DNA of 64,000 bases from Clostridia bacterium (GTDB lineage Bacteria; Bacillota; Clostridia; Lachnospirales; Lachnospiraceae), in contig CAJTDE010000016.1 of assembly GCA_910574835.1 (NCBI GenBank), forward strand, positions 27,966 to 91,965. Direction: 5' to 3'. Below the pieces are notes generated by a model. The model was not told where the DNA came from and did not search any database. It saw nothing but the letters and a program-made list of their open reading frames with translations. The position numbers and the translations under genes are program-made. Below are positions 19,572 through 29,666 of this stretch, in pieces (the stretch's first letter is position 1; each line of letters begins with the position of its first letter).

Positions 19572-19650
19572 AATGATTATATTATATCATGGATATAGGA
19601 AGTCTGCTCAAAAACTATTCTAAAATTTCTAAATTTTTTATAAAATATCC

Positions 19651-20715
19651 TTACAATTCCAGCTTCATATCACCAAACCGTATCCAGCCTTTTTTCCGCA
19701 TAAATTCGGAAACTGCCAGCGTAAGAACCGCCGGTAGGATAAATTGCATCACAAGAATCTTAATCAATGTTACAACCGGGCCTTCTATGGGCGCCATCAC
19801 CTGCCAGGTCATAATTTGTCCCACCAGACCGCAGCTTCCCATACCGGAGCCGGAGGCATTGCTCTGCATATTCATAATCATCGTTCCAATCGGGCCTAAA
19901 ATGGCGCTGGAGATAATCGCCGGAACCCAAATGATCGGCTTGCGGATAATATTGGGAACTTGAAGCATAGAGGTTCCCAGCCCCTGAGCCAAAAGGCCGC
20001 CTGCCTTATTTTCACGCCAGCTTGCCACTGCAAAGCCTACCATATTGCAACAGCAGCCGATGGTTGCCGCCCCCGCCGCAATTCCGGACAAATTCAAAAT
20101 AATTCCGAGGGCCGCCGAACTGATGGGAAGGGTGAGAACCATACCCATCAGGACAGATACAATGATTCCCATTAAAAACGGCTGCTGAACCGTTCCCCAA
20201 TTAATAACAGCTCCCAATGCGCCCATAAAGCTGCTGATAGGCGGTCCCAGAATCAGACCCACTGCAGACCCGGACAAAATCACAGTCAGGGGCGTAACCA
20301 GAATATCAACCTTTGTTTTACCGGATACCAGATTCCCCAGCTCAATCCCGACTAGGGCCGCAACAAATGCCCCCAAAGGCTCCCCCGGTCCGGACAAAAC
20401 AATTGCCCCTTCCACCAAAACCTTCCCCGCCAGTATGTTAGATGCAAAGGCCCCCACCATACCTGCCGTAGCTGATGAAAATATCACCAATGGGCTTGCC
20501 TTAAATTTGCAGGCCGTACCTACGCCAATGCCGGCTCCTGTAACAGCCGCCGCCATTTTTCCAAAGAAATAAACGGTATCCCCCACATTGCCGCCAATGA
20601 GAAGCCCGATCTGCTGAATGATCGTACCTGTCAGCAGGGTAGCAAATAAACCCAGAGCCATACCGCTTAATCCGTCAATAAAAATGTGATTGCATATTGT
20701 TTTTAGTTTTTTCAT
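19651..20715 (-). CDS. EIIC_2-family membrane permease
   Basis: 354-residue protein with about nine hydrophobic segments rich in Gly/Ala, matching the PTS_EIIC_2 family, which is often annotated as a PTS sugar IIC subunit although no IIA or IIB domain is present here. Start chosen at ATG 20715 with AGGAG upstream. It lies next to niaR in the same orientation, 85 bases downstream, so it may be controlled by NiaR; the substrate is unknown. PTS-type phosphotransfer cannot be inferred from the sequence. Confidence 0.78.
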   Translation of the reverse strand: MKKLKTICNHIFIDGLSGMALGLFATLLTGTIIQQIGLLIGGNVGDTVYFFGKMAAAVTGAGIGVGTACKFKASPLVIFSSATAGMVGAFASNILAGKVLVEGAIVLSGPGEPLGAFVAALVGIELGNLVSGKTKVDILVTPLTVILSGSAVGLILGPPISSFMGALGAVINWGTVQQPFLMGIIVSVLMGMVLTLPISSAALGIILNLSGIAAGAATIGCCCNMVGFAVASWRENKAGGLLAQGLGTSMLQVPNIIRKPIIWVPAIISSAILGPIGTMIMNMQSNASGSGMGSCGLVGQIMTWQVMAPIEGPVVTLIKILVMQFILPAVLTLAVSEFMRKKGWIRFGDMKLEL

Positions 20716-20800
20716 AATCACTCCTCTTTTCTGTGCGCCAACCTGTAAAGTCAGCTGTCTTGTCAGTTAATCAGGAGCTTATCACATTTACCATAAGAAG

Positions 20801-21334
20801 TCAAGTTTCCATTAAATATCCCTTTTCCAGCAAAGCCTTTTCAATCCGCCGGATAGACGCCGTATTCTTTGCCACAATCGTATGATAATGAATATCTTCT
20901 GTCAGCTCTTTCAGAGGCTTCACCCGGTTATTCCTCATTTTTTCATAAAACTCATCCGCATCCTGGCGGCTTGCTATGATCAGATCCACCGCTATCTGCC
21001 CATAAAGCTCATGCTCCACTACCACATCCAGGATTTTCCCGCCCAGATCCACGATTGTATAAAATTCATCCGGAACCTGCTCGGTGGTGTGCCGCACGCA
21101 AATCGTTTTTTTGCTCTCTCCTAAGCCCTGCTTCGGCTCAAACAAAAGATATCCTTTATTTGTTGAGAGAATGTTTTTATTAACAGCCCGCAGCAGCGCT
21201 ATATCCTGCACGATCACCTGGCGGCTCACCTTTAGTCTTCCTGACAGCTCCGTACCTGATATGGGCCGGCTGCTTTCTGTCAGCATCCGTATAATTTCTT
21301 CTCTTCTCCGATCTCCATCCAACATCTTTTCCAT
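20801..21334 (-). CDS. niaR: Niacin-responsive repressor NiaR
   Basis: ~177-residue cytoplasmic repressor of NAD/niacin genes. An N-terminal HTH_11 domain (MLTESSRPISGTELSGRLKVSRQ) is followed by a 3H domain with conserved His in VVVEHELYG and EDIHYHTIV. NiaR uses nicotinic acid as co-repressor. I chose ATG 21334 (AAGG 9 bases upstream); ATG 21343 is an alternative. It follows tcdA by 11 bases, so these two probably form one transcript, with the EIIC_2 permease downstream. Confidence 0.9.
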   Translation of the reverse strand: MEKMLDGDRRREEIIRMLTESSRPISGTELSGRLKVSRQVIVQDIALLRAVNKNILSTNKGYLLFEPKQGLGESKKTICVRHTTEQVPDEFYTIVDLGGKILDVVVEHELYGQIAVDLIIASRQDADEFYEKMRNNRVKPLKELTEDIHYHTIVAKNTASIRRIEKALLEKGYLMET

Positions 21335-21345
21335 CTTCCACATCC

Positions 21346-22041
21346 TTACCTTATTCCCGTCAGATCCTTTATCACTTCTCCCGCCAAAATCAGGCCGGCC
21401 ACAGCAGGCACAAAGGCTGTGCTCCCCGGTACCCTTTCCTCTTTGCGGACAAGCTCTCCGGATTTTTCTTTGGAATACACCACCTTAAGCCTCTCTATCC
21501 CTCTCCTCTTCAATTCCCGGCGCATAACCCTTGCAAGAGGGCAGACACTGGTTTCGTAAATATCCGCCACCTCAAAGGCCCCGGGGGTCAGCTTATTTCC
21601 CGCTCCCATAGAGCTGATAATGGGAGTTCCCGCCTTTTTTGCCTCCAATACAAGACTGATTTTCCCGGTTACCGTATCAATGGCATCCACTACATAATCA
21701 TAGGCGGAAAAGTCAAAGTCATCCGCCGCCTCCGGCAGATAAAAACAATTGCGGATACTCACATCAGCCTTTGGATTGATATCCAGAATCCGTTCCCGCA
21801 TCACTTCGGTTTTGTATCTGCCGATTGTGCTTTGAAGGGCTATAATCTGCCGGTTCAAATTGGATACGCTCACCTTGTCATTGTCAATCAACTCCAAAGC
21901 CCCTATACCGCTGCGGGCCAATGCTTCCACCGCATGGCCTCCTACACCGCCGATTCCGAAAACTGCCACCCGCGATGCTTTTAAACGCTCCATAGCTTCC
22001 GGGCCAAGCAAAAGCTCTGTCCGCACAAATTGTTCTTCCAT
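21346..22041 (-). CDS. tcdA: tRNA threonylcarbamoyladenosine dehydratase
   Basis: E1/ThiF-fold enzyme that cyclises t6A37 in tRNA to ct6A using ATP. Nucleotide loop VFGIGGVGGHAVEAL, IDNDKVSVSNLNRQI, DAIDTVTGK and ISSMGAGNKL are typical of TcdA/CsdL. ATG 22041 gives MEEQFVRTELLLG as in homologues; ATG 22056, which overlaps the upstream gene, is possible. Confidence 0.92.
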   Translation of the reverse strand: MEEQFVRTELLLGPEAMERLKASRVAVFGIGGVGGHAVEALARSGIGALELIDNDKVSVSNLNRQIIALQSTIGRYKTEVMRERILDINPKADVSIRNCFYLPEAADDFDFSAYDYVVDAIDTVTGKISLVLEAKKAGTPIISSMGAGNKLTPGAFEVADIYETSVCPLARVMRRELKRRGIERLKVVYSKEKSGELVRKEERVPGSTAFVPAVAGLILAGEVIKDLTGIR

Positions 22042-22045
22042 ACCA

Positions 22046-23794
22046 TCATACCCCATTCCTATAGCGCTGCGCCCTCTCCGGGTCCATCATTACCGTACCG
22101 TTGCCCTCATATACGATCTCATAGCCGCGCTCCTTAAAAGGCGCCGAAAGCTCACATTCCAGAAAAATCTCCGCCCAGTGAGCCATATAGATCACATCCG
22201 GGAATTTTTCCGGGTGAACGGCGTAGTAATCATGGATGTAGGTACTGTTCTCATGAACCTGCCAGGTAGAATAGTTCCCGCAGCCCGCATCCACATAGAG
22301 ATAAATCCACGGCGCCACTCCAACTACCATAAGCTGATCTTCTTGTGTGAGGCTTAAGCCGTCCAGCTCTTCAAGCGCCTCCTCATACCATACGGCCGTC
22401 TCCGGCGTCGTATAAACACCTTTTAACGGTCCTTTTTCCATCCTCTGTGTTAGCTTCGGTACCCAATCGTCTCCCCATGCATAATTCATTCTCAGATAGA
22501 AGGTCCCGGCAAACTGCACAATAACTACTCCCCACACAAGAACGCCGCATAGTTTTCTTCGGAAACGCGCATTTATTCCCTCTGTCCTTTTCAGCTCTTC
22601 CAACCACCTTGCCGCAAATAAAAGCCCCACGCAAGAACAGAGGCTGTAAGCAACGCTAATGGTAACAATCCCCGTATTCGTAGCATACTGTACAATCATC
22701 GTAAACAGCAGGGCCGGCAGATACCAGCCATAAAACAGCCGCTTTTCTTTATTTTTTGTAACAAAATACGCCTCCAGACACCAAAAGGCCAAGGGAAGCA
22801 TCTGGTAATTCACCGGAATATGTTCTGCTGCGAAGCCATAGTAAATCATTGCCGGAAGCACCGATACCGAGGCCAAAAGCATATAGACCAAGCCATGCTC
22901 ACAGCGCCTTCGGTCAAACAAGGTCAAAGCATAGGTCAGCCCCAATCCGCAAAACATAAAGCGATAATTCTTAAAGCAGAGATAAAAATAGCGCTTTGTC
23001 TTATACCAGTATCCATCCTGATGCTCGGAATCCCCCACAATATGGGGAACATTTTCCAACATCTCGGAAAGAGTTCCTCTCTGAAATACAAACAATAGAA
23101 ACAGTACGAGAACAATTCCCGCTCCCAAAGTCATCCACAAAAAGCTCTTGATATGAAGAGCGCCCTGCGTATCGCTTCCCTTCCTCCTATTTTGAACAGT
23201 TATGAAAAGGCAGAGAAGCCCATAGGCGCCGTACATAATAAGGGCAAAGGGATTGGCCAAAACAATCATGGCTGTCAATATTCCGCACAGCAGGTATTCC
23301 GGTACGGAATGTTCCATCTTAGCCGAAAGCACAGCCAGCAGCACAGTCAGCAGACCAAATTCAATGGAGTTGTAGGACATGGCGCAGATTCCAAAGGGAG
23401 CAAACAGAAGGAACAAAAACACCGGCCCAAAGGAAGCAAAGCCTTTTCTTTGCAGACGCAGATACAAAAACAGGGTAAGCATACTCTCAAAAGCCAGATA
23501 CAAAAAACGGCTGGCCATCACAATTCCCTCTGTGGAGCCTATAATCCCGCGCATAAGGCAATAAATGGGATGCAGCAAAAAGCTGCAAAGCTGCTGAGTC
23601 GGATTCCACTCGTCAATAAGAATCCTTTCCCCCCGGAAGATCCGCTCCGATGTTCCGATAAAATACATCTCATCTGCCGTATTAAAACCATAAAAGCTTC
23701 GTCTGATCAAAAGAATTTCTATTAAAATAAACAGACCGATAAAAATAAAATGCTGTAACTTTTTTCGGTCCATTGCATGATTGCCTGTCACCAT
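22046..23794 (-). CDS. Polytopic membrane protein, glycosyltransferase-like
   Basis: 582 residues, 11-13 predicted transmembrane segments from the N-terminus to ~residue 430, then a soluble ~150-residue C-terminal part that begins NYAWGDDWVPKL. An early acidic loop (YGFNTADEMYFIGT) sits where GT-C enzymes such as ArnT/PMT have their catalytic acid, so a lipid-linked sugar transferase is a reasonable guess, but I do not recognise the family. The ribosome site AGAGGAAAG supports ATG 23794. Its end overlaps or abuts the start of tcdA, suggesting co-transcription. Confidence 0.7.
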   Translation of the reverse strand: MVTGNHAMDRKKLQHFIFIGLFILIEILLIRRSFYGFNTADEMYFIGTSERIFRGERILIDEWNPTQQLCSFLLHPIYCLMRGIIGSTEGIVMASRFLYLAFESMLTLFLYLRLQRKGFASFGPVFLFLLFAPFGICAMSYNSIEFGLLTVLLAVLSAKMEHSVPEYLLCGILTAMIVLANPFALIMYGAYGLLCLFITVQNRRKGSDTQGALHIKSFLWMTLGAGIVLVLFLLFVFQRGTLSEMLENVPHIVGDSEHQDGYWYKTKRYFYLCFKNYRFMFCGLGLTYALTLFDRRRCEHGLVYMLLASVSVLPAMIYYGFAAEHIPVNYQMLPLAFWCLEAYFVTKNKEKRLFYGWYLPALLFTMIVQYATNTGIVTISVAYSLCSCVGLLFAARWLEELKRTEGINARFRRKLCGVLVWGVVIVQFAGTFYLRMNYAWGDDWVPKLTQRMEKGPLKGVYTTPETAVWYEEALEELDGLSLTQEDQLMVVGVAPWIYLYVDAGCGNYSTWQVHENSTYIHDYYAVHPEKFPDVIYMAHWAEIFLECELSAPFKERGYEIVYEGNGTVMMDPERAQRYRNGV

Positions 23795-23823
23795 TTTGTC
23801 TTTCCTCTTTTACCTTATAAAAA

Positions 23824-23853
23824 GGGCGTCGCAAACCTTTTCCGGCGACGCCC
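23824..23853 (-). terminator. Intrinsic terminator of small coiled-coil gene
   Basis: GGGCGTCGC (23824) pairs with GCGACGCCC (23845). On the minus strand it is followed by TTTTTAT. It starts 10 bases past the stop of the 89-residue gene. Confidence 0.88.
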
Positions 23854-23862
23854 CTTAAGTGG

Positions 23863-24132
23863 TTATCCCTGCTTTTCTTCTAATACCAATTCGATTTTTT
23901 CCTTCAATCTTATGGCCTGCTCCGTAATACAGGTCAATTCATCCTGAACCAGACGCAGTTCTCTTTCTCTGGCTGTCTCTGCTTCCTGAAGCTTCTTTTC
24001 ATAATAGGCTTTTTGTTCCTCGCGAATCTGCTGTTTTATCCGCTCTATCCGTTCTTTTTCCTGCTTCTTCATCTGTTCCTTTAAACGGCCTACATTTTCT
24101 TTATAAAACTGCTCCAGTTGATGAACCTTCAT
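23863..24132 (-). CDS. Small charged coiled-coil protein
   Basis: 89 residues, almost entirely helical and rich in Glu/Lys/Arg/Gln with heptad spacing (KEQMKKQEKERIERIKQQ, then EAETARERELRLV). No signal peptide, membrane segment or motif. Between the fucI terminator and its own terminator, so probably a stand-alone transcript. I do not recognise a family; the presence of a terminator and a good start support it being a gene. Confidence 0.65.
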   Translation of the reverse strand: MKVHQLEQFYKENVGRLKEQMKKQEKERIERIKQQIREEQKAYYEKKLQEAETARERELRLVQDELTCITEQAIRLKEKIELVLEEKQG

Positions 24133-24264
24133 GCCTTTGCTTCCTTTCCCTCTTCCTGTTCCGGTATTCTTTTCTGTCGCAAATTTTCTGCTTTCATCCT
24201 ACTATAGCTATGCCCGTTTGTCAACCACACATCCGCCGCGGAACAATGTACGAACAGTCGTAAA

Positions 24265-24294
24265 TGAAGCCTGCGGAAAGTTCCACAGGCTTCA
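24265..24294 (-). terminator. Probable terminator after fucI
   Basis: TGAAGCCTG (24265) pairs with CAGGCTTCA (24286), plus inner bases. On the minus strand only a short T run (ATTTA) follows. Located just past the fucI stop. Confidence 0.6.
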
Positions 24295-24315
24295 TGCTTT
24301 TCCAAATATTTATTA

Positions 24316-26118
24316 TTAGCGGATGGTCTTGTAAAGCGGTCCATAAGCCTTGCAGGCTCTGTAATCCTGTCCCTCTTTATCCATGCCAAACGCATTCCAT
24401 GCCGCCGGACGGAAGATCTTATCCTCCGGTACATTGTGCATACAAACCGGGATTCTCAAAATAGAGCAAAGGGTAATGAGATCTGCACCTACATGCCCAA
24501 AGCTGATTGCGCCGTGATTTGCTCCCCAGTTGTTCATCACATCGTAAGCTGTCTTGAATGCGCCTTCTCCGGTACATCTGGGAGCGAACCATGTGCAGGG
24601 CCATGTGTAGTCGGTTCTCTTCCAGAGCTTATCCGTTACTTCCTCTGGAAGCTGCACGGTCCAGCCTTCCGCAATCTGCAGAACCGGTCCTAAGCCTTTT
24701 ACCAGATTCAGACGGATCATGGTAGCCGGCATCTCTGCATTTGTTACAAAGCGGGAAGAAAATCCGCCGCCGCGGAAGTATCCGTTATCCGCTGCATTCC
24801 AGGTAGTTGCTTTCAAAATCGCTTCCTGGTCCGCCTCCGTTACATTCCACCATTCCTTCATGCAGGGATTGCCATTTTCGTCCTTTGCCTCTCCGCAGGC
24901 GTCCAGACAAGCGGCGCCGGAATTAATCAGGTGGATAAATCCATCCGCATCCTTTGCTTTGCCTTCAATCGTATAACCGGTTGCTTTTTGAACCGCATCA
25001 CCGCTCCAGTAGGTACGGACATCCGCAAAGATCTGCGCGCGGTTGGTCAGAAGCTTTAAGAACAGCATCCCAAGGCCGTTCAGTGTATCATTCTCAGTTG
25101 CCAGAACATAAGGCTCTCTTGCCCCGTTCCAGTCAAAGGAAGTGTTGAGCATTGCCTCCGGGAAGTCACAGTTGGGATAGAAGTCTGTCCACTGCCTCTG
25201 TCCCTGGAAGCCTGCTGCGATAGCGTTATGTCCGATAGCCTCCTCGGAGAATTTCGGATCAAGCTTGTCGCTTCCGCTCATCAGATCCTTGATGATAACC
25301 ATCATCTTTACCACGAACTCCCAGTCAGCATCCTTCTGCTCTCTGGTTTTCTGAATCTCTTCCGGATTCTTATCAAAGCCTTCGACGCACTTCTCTCTTG
25401 TCCACTTCAGAGCCTTTTGGAACTCTTCCTCATCGTAGATACCCTCTGTCATCCGGCGGATAATCTCTACCTCATCCACAGACTCCACTCTCATGCCCAG
25501 ATATTCCTCGATAAAGGCCGGGTCAATGATGGAGCCGCCGATTCCCATACAGATAGAACCGATCTGCAGATAGGATTTGCCTCTCATCGTTGCTGCCGCA
25601 ACCGCAGCGCGGCCGAACCGGAGCAGCTTCTCCTGTACATCTGCCGGGATGCTGGTGTCGTCTGCTTCCTGTACATCATGTCCATAGATTCCGAATGCCG
25701 GCAGCCCTTTTTGTGCATGGGTAGCCAATACGGAAGCCAGATACACGGCGCCGGGACGCTCCGTTCCGTTGAAGCCCCACACGCCCTTGATGGTCATGGG
25801 GTCCATATCCATAGTCTCAGAACCATAGCACCAGCAGGGTGTTACGGTCAAGGTAATGTCCACGCCCTCTTTCTTAAACTGTGCGGCACATCTTGCGGAT
25901 TCTCCTGCACGGCCGATGGTAGTCTCGGAAATCACTACCTTTACCGGCTCGCCGTTGGAATAGCGCAGATTCTCCTCAAACAGCTTTGCTGCGGACTTTG
26001 CCATGTTCATCGTCTGCTCCTCAAGGGAACCTCTTACATCCAGAACGCCTCTTCTGCCATCAATCGTCGGCCGGATACCAATTACAGGATAATCGCCTAC
26101 TAATCTGCTTTTTGCCAC
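24316..26118 (-). CDS. fucI: L-fucose isomerase
   Basis: 600-residue cytoplasmic aldose-ketose isomerase (L-fucose to L-fuculose), Mn-dependent and normally hexameric. [20 protein letters not shown] at the start, [25 protein letters not shown], and late [19 protein letters not shown] and [18 protein letters not shown] match FucI. I chose GTG 26118 because GGAGGGT lies 8 bases before it and the family starts there; the longer open frame has no support. Divergent from the AraC regulator. No kinase or aldolase is next to it, so the rest of the fucose pathway lies elsewhere. Confidence 0.94.
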   Translation of the reverse strand: MAKSRLVGDYPVIGIRPTIDGRRGVLDVRGSLEEQTMNMAKSAAKLFEENLRYSNGEPVKVVISETTIGRAGESARCAAQFKKEGVDITLTVTPCWCYGSETMDMDPMTIKGVWGFNGTERPGAVYLASVLATHAQKGLPAFGIYGHDVQEADDTSIPADVQEKLLRFGRAAVAAATMRGKSYLQIGSICMGIGGSIIDPAFIEEYLGMRVESVDEVEIIRRMTEGIYDEEEFQKALKWTREKCVEGFDKNPEEIQKTREQKDADWEFVVKMMVIIKDLMSGSDKLDPKFSEEAIGHNAIAAGFQGQRQWTDFYPNCDFPEAMLNTSFDWNGAREPYVLATENDTLNGLGMLFLKLLTNRAQIFADVRTYWSGDAVQKATGYTIEGKAKDADGFIHLINSGAACLDACGEAKDENGNPCMKEWWNVTEADQEAILKATTWNAADNGYFRGGGFSSRFVTNAEMPATMIRLNLVKGLGPVLQIAEGWTVQLPEEVTDKLWKRTDYTWPCTWFAPRCTGEGAFKTAYDVMNNWGANHGAISFGHVGADLITLCSILRIPVCMHNVPEDKIFRPAAWNAFGMDKEGQDYRACKAYGPLYKTIR

Positions 26119-26321
26119 TTTACATACCCTCCATACTTCTGTTTTATTATTTTTAAAAACCGGAGCTTCGTCCGCTCCGCTCTTAGGTGTTTCCATTATA
26201 TAATATTTTTCATAAAATTGCACGTAAATTTCGATTCATATCTGGACATTTTTTGTACTAATTGATATACTTTCACTAAGAATATAGAATTTTTTGTAAA
26301 ATTTGTCGAGGAAACGGGAGT

Positions 26322-27245
26322 ATGAAAGCTTTTCACGAAGTACGCAGCTATGATTCAGATTTTATGGTATGGCACTCCAACTATGAGAATATTGGTTTTC
26401 TTGCCCACTGGCACAAGGAAATCGAGCTGATTTATGTGCGCTCCGGTTCCTGCCGCTTAAGCATTACAGATATGAATTTCACGGCTCATGCCGGAGATCT
26501 GGTTATCTGTGAGAGCGGTCAGATTCACTACAGTGATTCTCATCATATGGACAATTCCCTGGATTTTATCATATTTGACACTTCCATATTAGGCTCTCTT
26601 TTTGAGAACCCTCATTTTGTGCACCCTTTGGTAACAGAAGCAGAATTGGAGCGCTGCGGCCTTTCCGCCCACCTGACCTCACTGATAGATACCGTATCAT
26701 CCGAACTTGAGAAGAAGGAACCTTACTACCAGGAAGTCGTAATCTCTTCCCTGCAGACATTCTGGTTCCTGCTAAAGCGGTTTCACCCCAGGGCGGAAGC
26801 CAGTTCCGCGCCTGATAACCGCAGAACACGGATGCTTGCGGATTTTCAATCCCTTCTATCCTACATAGACGACCATTACGCAGATAACATATCTTTGGAA
26901 TACGCCGCTGCAAGCATGAACTTCAGCACCGGCTACTTCTCTAAAATCTTCAAAAAGCTTATGGGAATCAACTTCGTCACCTACTTGAACCTCGTCCGTG
27001 TAGAACACGCGGTCTGCGAGCTTCGCAATACGGAACAAAAGTTTACGGAAATCGCATTAAACTGCGGCTTTAACAACATCCGAACCTTCAACCGGGTATT
27101 CAAAGAAATCACCGGCTGCACGCCCAGCGAATTTCTCCTGCTGCCCGATCCGGATACCTACAAGCGCACCTACTATAACCGCCGCTCGGAAGAGCAGGAA
27201 TTTGTAAAACACGATTCCCTGACTCTCGTCAAGAACTTTGAATAG
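26322..27245 (+). CDS. AraC-family transcriptional regulator
   Basis: 307 residues: N-terminal cupin-like sensor domain (EIELIYVRSGSCRLSITDM, ~30-120) and C-terminal pair of helix-turn-helix motifs (~185-285; MNFSTGYFSKIFKKLMG, and IALNCGFNNIRTFNRVFKEI). Divergent from fucI with a ~200-base AT-rich gap between them, so it probably activates fucI in response to a sugar. The GGGAG site precedes ATG 26322. Confidence 0.92.
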   Translation: MKAFHEVRSYDSDFMVWHSNYENIGFLAHWHKEIELIYVRSGSCRLSITDMNFTAHAGDLVICESGQIHYSDSHHMDNSLDFIIFDTSILGSLFENPHFVHPLVTEAELERCGLSAHLTSLIDTVSSELEKKEPYYQEVVISSLQTFWFLLKRFHPRAEASSAPDNRRTRMLADFQSLLSYIDDHYADNISLEYAAASMNFSTGYFSKIFKKLMGINFVTYLNLVRVEHAVCELRNTEQKFTEIALNCGFNNIRTFNRVFKEITGCTPSEFLLLPDPDTYKRTYYNRRSEEQEFVKHDSLTLVKNFE

Positions 27246-27335
27246 AAACATTTTAGAGTACATCATTTGCAGCCGATATGCCCCACGACAATAGCTGCAG
27301 ACCAAAGTACTCAATAACATATAAGGAGGTTTTTC

Positions 27336-27809
27336 ATGTCAGATAAACCCATACTATACCGGAAACGGCTGATTCCCAACGAATGCATCCGTCTGGAGCA
27401 GGATGAAGTCCTGCTGCGCAAGAAGGATCTTCTCGTCACCCGATGGCACACCATCCGTCCCAAGAAAGAACTGGATCACGGCATCTCCTGTTTTCTACTG
27501 AATAGAGGATGGAAGATCAGCCGCTTTCTCACCCGGGAGGATCGGTTAATCTGTTGGTACTGCGACATTATCGACTGGACGCACGATCCGGACACAGACA
27601 CCTACATCTTCACAGATCTTCTTGCCGACGTACTCCTCTACCCCTCCGGAGATATCCGCGTAGTAGATTTGGACGAAATCGCCGACGCTCTGGAGCAAAA
27701 GCTGCTCACCCAGCCCCAAGTCTGCCTTTGTATGCGCCGCCTGGACGCCCTCCTGCAGGAAATCTATGCCGGCAGATTATTACCGTCCTTAGAACCCTAC
27801 TGGTCTTGA
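27336..27809 (+). CDS. DUF402-family protein, nucleoside phosphatase-like
   Basis: 157 residues of the DUF402/FomD-like barrel family. The signature WYCDIIDWTHDPDTDTYIFT and DLLADVLLYPSGDIRVVDLDE includes the conserved Asp cluster and Tyr. Relatives hydrolyse nucleoside tri- or diphosphates with a divalent metal; activity here is inferred. GGAGG ribosome site 6 bases before ATG. It is ~90 bases after the AraC gene and ends near a strong terminator. Confidence 0.85.
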   Translation: MSDKPILYRKRLIPNECIRLEQDEVLLRKKDLLVTRWHTIRPKKELDHGISCFLLNRGWKISRFLTREDRLICWYCDIIDWTHDPDTDTYIFTDLLADVLLYPSGDIRVVDLDEIADALEQKLLTQPQVCLCMRRLDALLQEIYAGRLLPSLEPYWS

Positions 27810-27880
27810 TTTCCCAGGGCATGTTTGAGGAAACTTTAAAATCTGCCTGTTCACAAAGAAGTCCAAAGCTTATGGCATAA

Positions 27881-27925
27881 AAAGACTGCGATTCTTTTTA
27901 CCGTGAAATCGCAGTCTTTTTTGTC
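27881..27925 (+). terminator. Intrinsic terminator of the DUF402 gene
   Basis: AAGACTGCGAT (27881) pairs with ATCGCAGTCTT (27908), followed by a run of T. Possibly also serves the convergent deaminase gene. Confidence 0.9.
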
Positions 27926-27975
27926 CAAAGAAAACACAAAAGATTTAATCAACACTTCATACTTACGGCGCCCCG

Positions 27976-28461
27976 CTACACTTCCAATGAAATCTTCCGC
28001 CCCGTAGCCTGATACTCTATAAGCTCTACTCCCGCTGCCCGGAACATACGCTTGGAAGCCAGCACCGAAGCTGTCCCCGCATACTTATCGCTTCCATAAA
28101 CCACAGTCTTAATTCCCGCCTGGATAATAGCCTTAGCACACTCATTACAGGGGAATAACGTTACATAAATCTTGGCCCCCTCCAGGCTTCCCCCGCGGTA
28201 ATTCAAAATAGCGTTCAGCTCACTGTGCGTAACAAAGGGATATTTCGTCTCGTTCTCTTCCCCGGTTCTCTCCCAGGGAAACACATCGTCGTCACAGCCA
28301 TTTGGAAAACCATTGTATCCCATAGACAAAATCTTGTTATTCTTACTAACAATACAGGCTCCCACCTGCGTGCTGGGGTCCTTGGAGCGCATGCCGGACA
28401 GGGCCGCAACTCCCATAAAGTACTCGTCCCAGCTAATGTAGTCGTTCCTTTTTCCTCCCAT
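27976..28461 (-). CDS. dCMP deaminase-type cytidine deaminase
   Basis: 161-residue zinc deaminase of the ComEB/dCMP deaminase type. The zinc site is HSELNAIL (His and catalytic Glu) with PCNECAKAIIQ (two Cys), preceded by STQVGACIV. I chose ATG 28461 with TAGGAG 8 bases upstream and the family-typical MGGKRNDYISWDEYFM; the longer frame runs into upp. 19 bases downstream of upp, so in an rpiB-upp-deaminase operon for pentose and pyrimidine salvage. Confidence 0.93.
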   Translation of the reverse strand: MGGKRNDYISWDEYFMGVAALSGMRSKDPSTQVGACIVSKNNKILSMGYNGFPNGCDDDVFPWERTGEENETKYPFVTHSELNAILNYRGGSLEGAKIYVTLFPCNECAKAIIQAGIKTVVYGSDKYAGTASVLASKRMFRAAGVELIEYQATGRKISLEV

Positions 28462-28480
28462 AGCGTTACTCCTATAACCT

Positions 28481-29110
28481 TTATTTTGTTCCGAAGATAC
28501 GATCTCCCGCATCTCCCAGTCCGGGAACAATATACCCCTTCTCATTCAAATGTTCATCTAATGCGCCCACATAAATATCCACATCCGGATGCGCTTCCTG
28601 CATACGCTTTACCCCTTCCGGAGCCGCAATAATACACATAAAACGGATATTCTTCACACCCCGATCCTTCAACATCTGAATAGCCGCGACAGAGGATCCT
28701 CCCGTAGCCAGCATAGGATCTACCACAAAGACATCACGCTCGCTGCAGTCTGCCGGAACCTTGCAATAATATTCAACCGGCTCCAAGGTCTCCTCATTCC
28801 GATACAAGCCAATGTGGCCAACCTTAGCCGACGGAATCATAGCCAGCATTCCCTCTACCATTCCAAGTCCCGCTCTCAAAATAGGAATAACCGCCATCTT
28901 TTTTCCTGCCAGTTCTTTTACCGTAGTCTTACAGATAGGCGTCTCAATCTCCACATCCATAAGCTTCAGGTCCTTGGTTGCCTCATAGGTAATCAAGCTT
29001 GCAATCTCGCAAATCATAGCCCGAAAATCTCTGGAGCCTGTCTCTACCCGGCGGATTACGCCGATCTTGTGCTGAATCAACGGATGTGTCATTACCACTA
29101 CCTTTGACAT
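28481..29110 (-). CDS. upp: Uracil phosphoribosyltransferase
   Basis: Converts uracil and PRPP to UMP. 209 residues, the usual size. [26 protein letters not shown] and the PRPP loop [16 protein letters not shown] are present, as is the uracil-site ending [11 protein letters not shown]. Sits 20 bases after rpiB in the same operon. Confidence 0.97.
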   Translation of the reverse strand: MSKVVVMTHPLIQHKIGVIRRVETGSRDFRAMICEIASLITYEATKDLKLMDVEIETPICKTTVKELAGKKMAVIPILRAGLGMVEGMLAMIPSAKVGHIGLYRNEETLEPVEYYCKVPADCSERDVFVVDPMLATGGSSVAAIQMLKDRGVKNIRFMCIIAAPEGVKRMQEAHPDVDIYVGALDEHLNEKGYIVPGLGDAGDRIFGTK

Positions 29111-29130
29111 CTTCTTTTGTCCCCCTGTTC

Positions 29131-29562
29131 TTATTCCTCATCAATTGCCTTTACTCGGTTTACATGCCGCTCCGCATTGGAAAATTCCGTATTTAAGAAG
29201 GTATCCACAATCTTTACCGCCAGTCCCGGACCTACCACCCGTCCGCCCATAGCAAGAATATTGGCGTTGTTGTGCTGTCTTGTAGCCTCCGCGCTGAAAC
29301 AGTCGCTGCAGAGTGCCGCACGGATTCCCTTAAAGCGATTGGCCGCAATAGAGATTCCGATTCCTGTTCCGCAGATCAGAATGCCTTTTTCACATTCCTT
29401 GGACAGTATTGCTTTTGCCACCTTCTTTGCATAAATGGGATAATCCACGGCGTCCGTATTGTCACATCCAAAATTTTTATATTCCAACCCCTTCTCATCC
29501 AGGTAGGCAATTACTTCCTGCATCAGTTCATACCCACCATGATCACATCCTAGTGCTATCAT
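29131..29562 (-). CDS. rpiB: Ribose 5-phosphate isomerase B
   Basis: 143-residue RpiB/LacAB-fold isomerase for ribulose-5-P and ribose-5-[14 protein letters not shown], the active-site Cys region [33 protein letters not shown], and the NVLxxG-like [13 protein letters not shown] are clear. First gene of the rpiB-upp-deaminase group; together with prs and upp it supports PRPP-based salvage. Confidence 0.94.
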   Translation of the reverse strand: MIALGCDHGGYELMQEVIAYLDEKGLEYKNFGCDNTDAVDYPIYAKKVAKAILSKECEKGILICGTGIGISIAANRFKGIRAALCSDCFSAEATRQHNNANILAMGGRVVGPGLAVKIVDTFLNTEFSNAERHVNRVKAIDEE

Positions 29563-29666
29563 TTTTTGCTACCTCCATGCTTATTTTTCTAAATTATATC
29601 ATTTTTTTATGGAATAGCAAATGCTTTCTTTTCGCTGCCGGTGCTCCGCGCCTGATTTTTGAATCT

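Noticed and set aside
24129..24434. 101-codon minus-strand frame overlapping the fucI end
   Set aside because: No ribosome site, overlaps the fucI 3' end and its terminator in another frame; composition is Arg-rich shadow type.
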